Shown here piece by piece: positions 61,942 to 64,000 of a stretch of DNA of 64,000 nt. The notes under the pieces are model-generated. The model had not been told where the DNA came from. It made no database searches and worked only from the letters and a program-made list of their open reading frames with translations. A program made the position numbers and the translations under genes. Source of the stretch: Datnioides undecimradiatus (lineage: Eukaryota; Chordata; Actinopteri; Lobotiformes; Datnioididae). The stretch lies in contig WARS01000033.1 of the NCBI GenBank assembly GCA_008933995.1, positions 4,767,787 to 4,831,786 of the forward strand, read 5' to 3'. Numbering within the stretch: the stretch's first letter is position 1; each line of letters begins with the position of its first letter.

Positions 61942-62560
61942 GAGCTGCAGGTCTTCCGTCACAGCTAGCAGATTTGAGCAATGTGCTCAAGATGTCACCG
62001 CCACCATACTTAAGAACTAATTTGTCTCAACCCAATTTGAGGTCCCAAGTTCTGAACTCAAGATTTCTGTGTACATTATTGATCTAAATACTTTGAGATT
62101 TCCGTTTTGTTGTTATCCCACAATCCAAGCCCTATGTTATGTTTTTTTTTTTTTTTATTCTCTAGTTTGTACAGTTGTACTACCCAATGGGACCAATGTC
62201 TTGGCAAAAAAAGCAATGCTCCACTGACGGTTATCAATGCTTGTGCCTTGATGCAAAACTAATAATTCACCCCATGTATCATGATAATACAGATGTTGAA
62301 AAATGTCCCATTGGCAGTAACTGACCTCTGTATAACTGTCATGAATTTATTATAATTATTAAATCGCACCCTTATCTTTCCCGGGCACAAATAGAAATGG
62401 TTAGTTCCATAATGTCTTCTGATGATTTTCCCATGTTTCCTGTCTCTTTGCAGGAATGAATTTGCTGTAAACGTATCTTTGAAAGAATGTTTCCTCAATA
62501 GGAAAACCTTCATATATATTTGTCAAAAAAGTAATAAAATGCTCCAAAAGATGTTTGGCT
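61942..62560 (+). other. 3' UTR of the four-module THAP gene
   Basis: AATAAA at 62533-62538 is a good poly(A) signal about 590 bases after the stop, followed by a T-rich tract at 62578-62594. A strong donor-like CT/GTAAGAG at 61936-61942 overlaps the stop codon and could allow an alternative last exon. Confidence 0.5.
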
Positions 62561-64000
62561 TCTTTGTTTCTCTCTCTCTTTTTTTTTTTTTTTTACCCAA
62601 AGCTAAACGTGCAGTAGGTTTCAGCATGTTGCCTAGGCTGTAGTCACTCCAAGAGGTGAACACAAGATGGCGCAGTGAGTCTGTTCTTGGAGTTGAACGG
62701 GACGAAAGTATTCAGTAGAAGGTTGCATTCAAAACAGAGATATACCTGTAGTTTTAGCACCAAAAGTTTTTTTTCCCTAAGTGTTGAATCATGGCACATT
62801 CATGGATTTATGTACAATAAGTGTATATGGACTGAAGGAAGTCCAGGTTATTTACATCTTTTGCTAGCTTATAGGTACTAGCTAGTTATACACAATACAA
62901 TTTTCTGTATTCCTTGTATTATTTCATTATATGAAAAAAAACAACCACAAAGGGGTTGTACTTGTATTTACTTAAGCTAATGGAAGTACATTCTCTCTCT
63001 ATATATATGGTATGATCTAGTTATTTCAAATATGCTGTCCTCTAAAGGTGAATGTATTCACAGTACAGGCTGGAGCGTTAATGATTGCTAACTGAGAACG
63101 AGCAGCTCACCCGCTAGTTTAGGTCATCATGTATAAAAATGTCTTGCATGATTCACCAACTGATGTGGGTTTAAAGTGAGGTTACTAAGGTCATATAACC
63201 ACTAGGGCACTTTATCTCCAAATACTTGGTAAATATTAATTTTATAATTATTTTTGTCCTCATAGTGTAAGGCCTCTGCTATGCTGAATATGTGAGGTAG
63301 ACAGGGTTGACTAGGATTTGCCAGTAATGCAAATCATGGCTTTCAGGCTCCATTGTTGCAACCCTGGTTTGGTTAATAAGTAACTTCTTAGAACAAGTAT
63401 ATTCTATGGGTTTGTTGTTGGAAAGTGTCTGCCTTTCTTGTCAATTATTTGCTATGAATTCCAATCTGGTCTATAAGTCTTTAAAAGAGGAATTTAACTC
63501 AGCTACCATGGGATATGACAATTAGACAGCAAGGTACTCTAGCTGTTTAGCTTTACTGAAGCCCTAAATTATTAGTTTGCATATGGATGTGTGTGTATTT
63601 GATCATGTGAGTGCTGAATAATTTGTTAATGTTGATGGACCACATAATAGAAAATAAGTTGATAGAGAACAGATACCCACAACTAAAGGAAAGGTAATGA
63701 GGGACAATAATATTATGCATCACTGCTCGATCCATTCACAGAACCTTTTATCTAATTATCTAATGATTCACTAATAAGAGACCCCAGTCTGTTCTCCACT
63801 GATCCATCATTAGCTTTAATAAAGTCCTTTGTTAGGAATGATTATAGAAGTAATTATAAACATTGTTTATCAAATTGTTTCTGATTTGTTCTCTCTCAGT
63901 TCTTAGAAATCTGTTTGCCAATGGCAGTATCAATCCAAATGCTATACTAAATGTGATTGTTTAAAATAACTGATAATAACTGTGGGTGCTTGGTCTATTA
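62561..64000. other. Downstream intergenic DNA
   Basis: AT-rich sequence with T-runs, no recognised gene, no clear repeat family, and only short open frames on both strands. Confidence 0.5.

Overview
This is vertebrate nuclear DNA, almost certainly from a ray-finned (teleost) fish. The genes are compact and intron-rich with GT-AG introns. The proteins spliced here match vertebrate families nearly end to end. The intergenic DNA carries dispersed repeats typical of teleosts, a solo LTR, a dead Tc1-like copy and many CA/GT microsatellites. Nothing bacterial or viral is present as an intact gene.

Layout. 1-11.7 kb is noncoding upstream DNA of b3gat1, with a duplicated 0.4 kb block (228-680 and 2354-2753) and a solo LTR (5856-6304). 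11.8-16.4 kb is b3gat1 (+), the HNK-1 glucuronyltransferase. 17.7-24.9 kb is a 19-exon glb1l2-like GH35 gene (-), tail to tail with b3gat1. From about 25.5 kb, and head to head with glb1l2, comes ei24 (+), then stt3a (+, 34.9-41.4 kb). A ckap2/ckap2l-type mitotic gene lies on the minus strand (42.1-45.1 kb). It is head to head with thap12 (+, 46.3-50.3 kb). A second THAP gene follows in the same direction (+, 52.0-62.5 kb).

The most unusual object is that second THAP gene. After one THAP zinc finger it contains four consecutive large exons (1.5-1.8 kb each), each coding for a full THAP12-type, hAT-transposase-derived module. The modules are joined by tiny linker exons (31, 49 and 37 nt). Every junction is in frame and has the same phase pattern, giving a predicted protein of 2,446 residues where ordinary THAP12 has one module. 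The single-module paralogue next door (718 residues) has the same exon grammar, so the four-module gene looks like an in-frame multiplication of a (mini-exon + giant exon) cassette. The modules have diverged strongly while keeping long open frames, which implies selection on the protein.

Other points of interest are: the glb1l2-like protein, where both GH35 catalytic glutamates read as aspartates; a GC-AG intron in stt3a; a perfect 16-bp hairpin next to an ei24 splice acceptor; a ZNF143/THAP11-type site in the ei24/glb1l2 divergent promoter; and a paired CCAAT, TCTCGCGAGA and CHR-like promoter on the mitotic gene. Exon coordinates were derived by hand from reading frame, splice consensus and family similarity. 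Untranslated ends are approximate.
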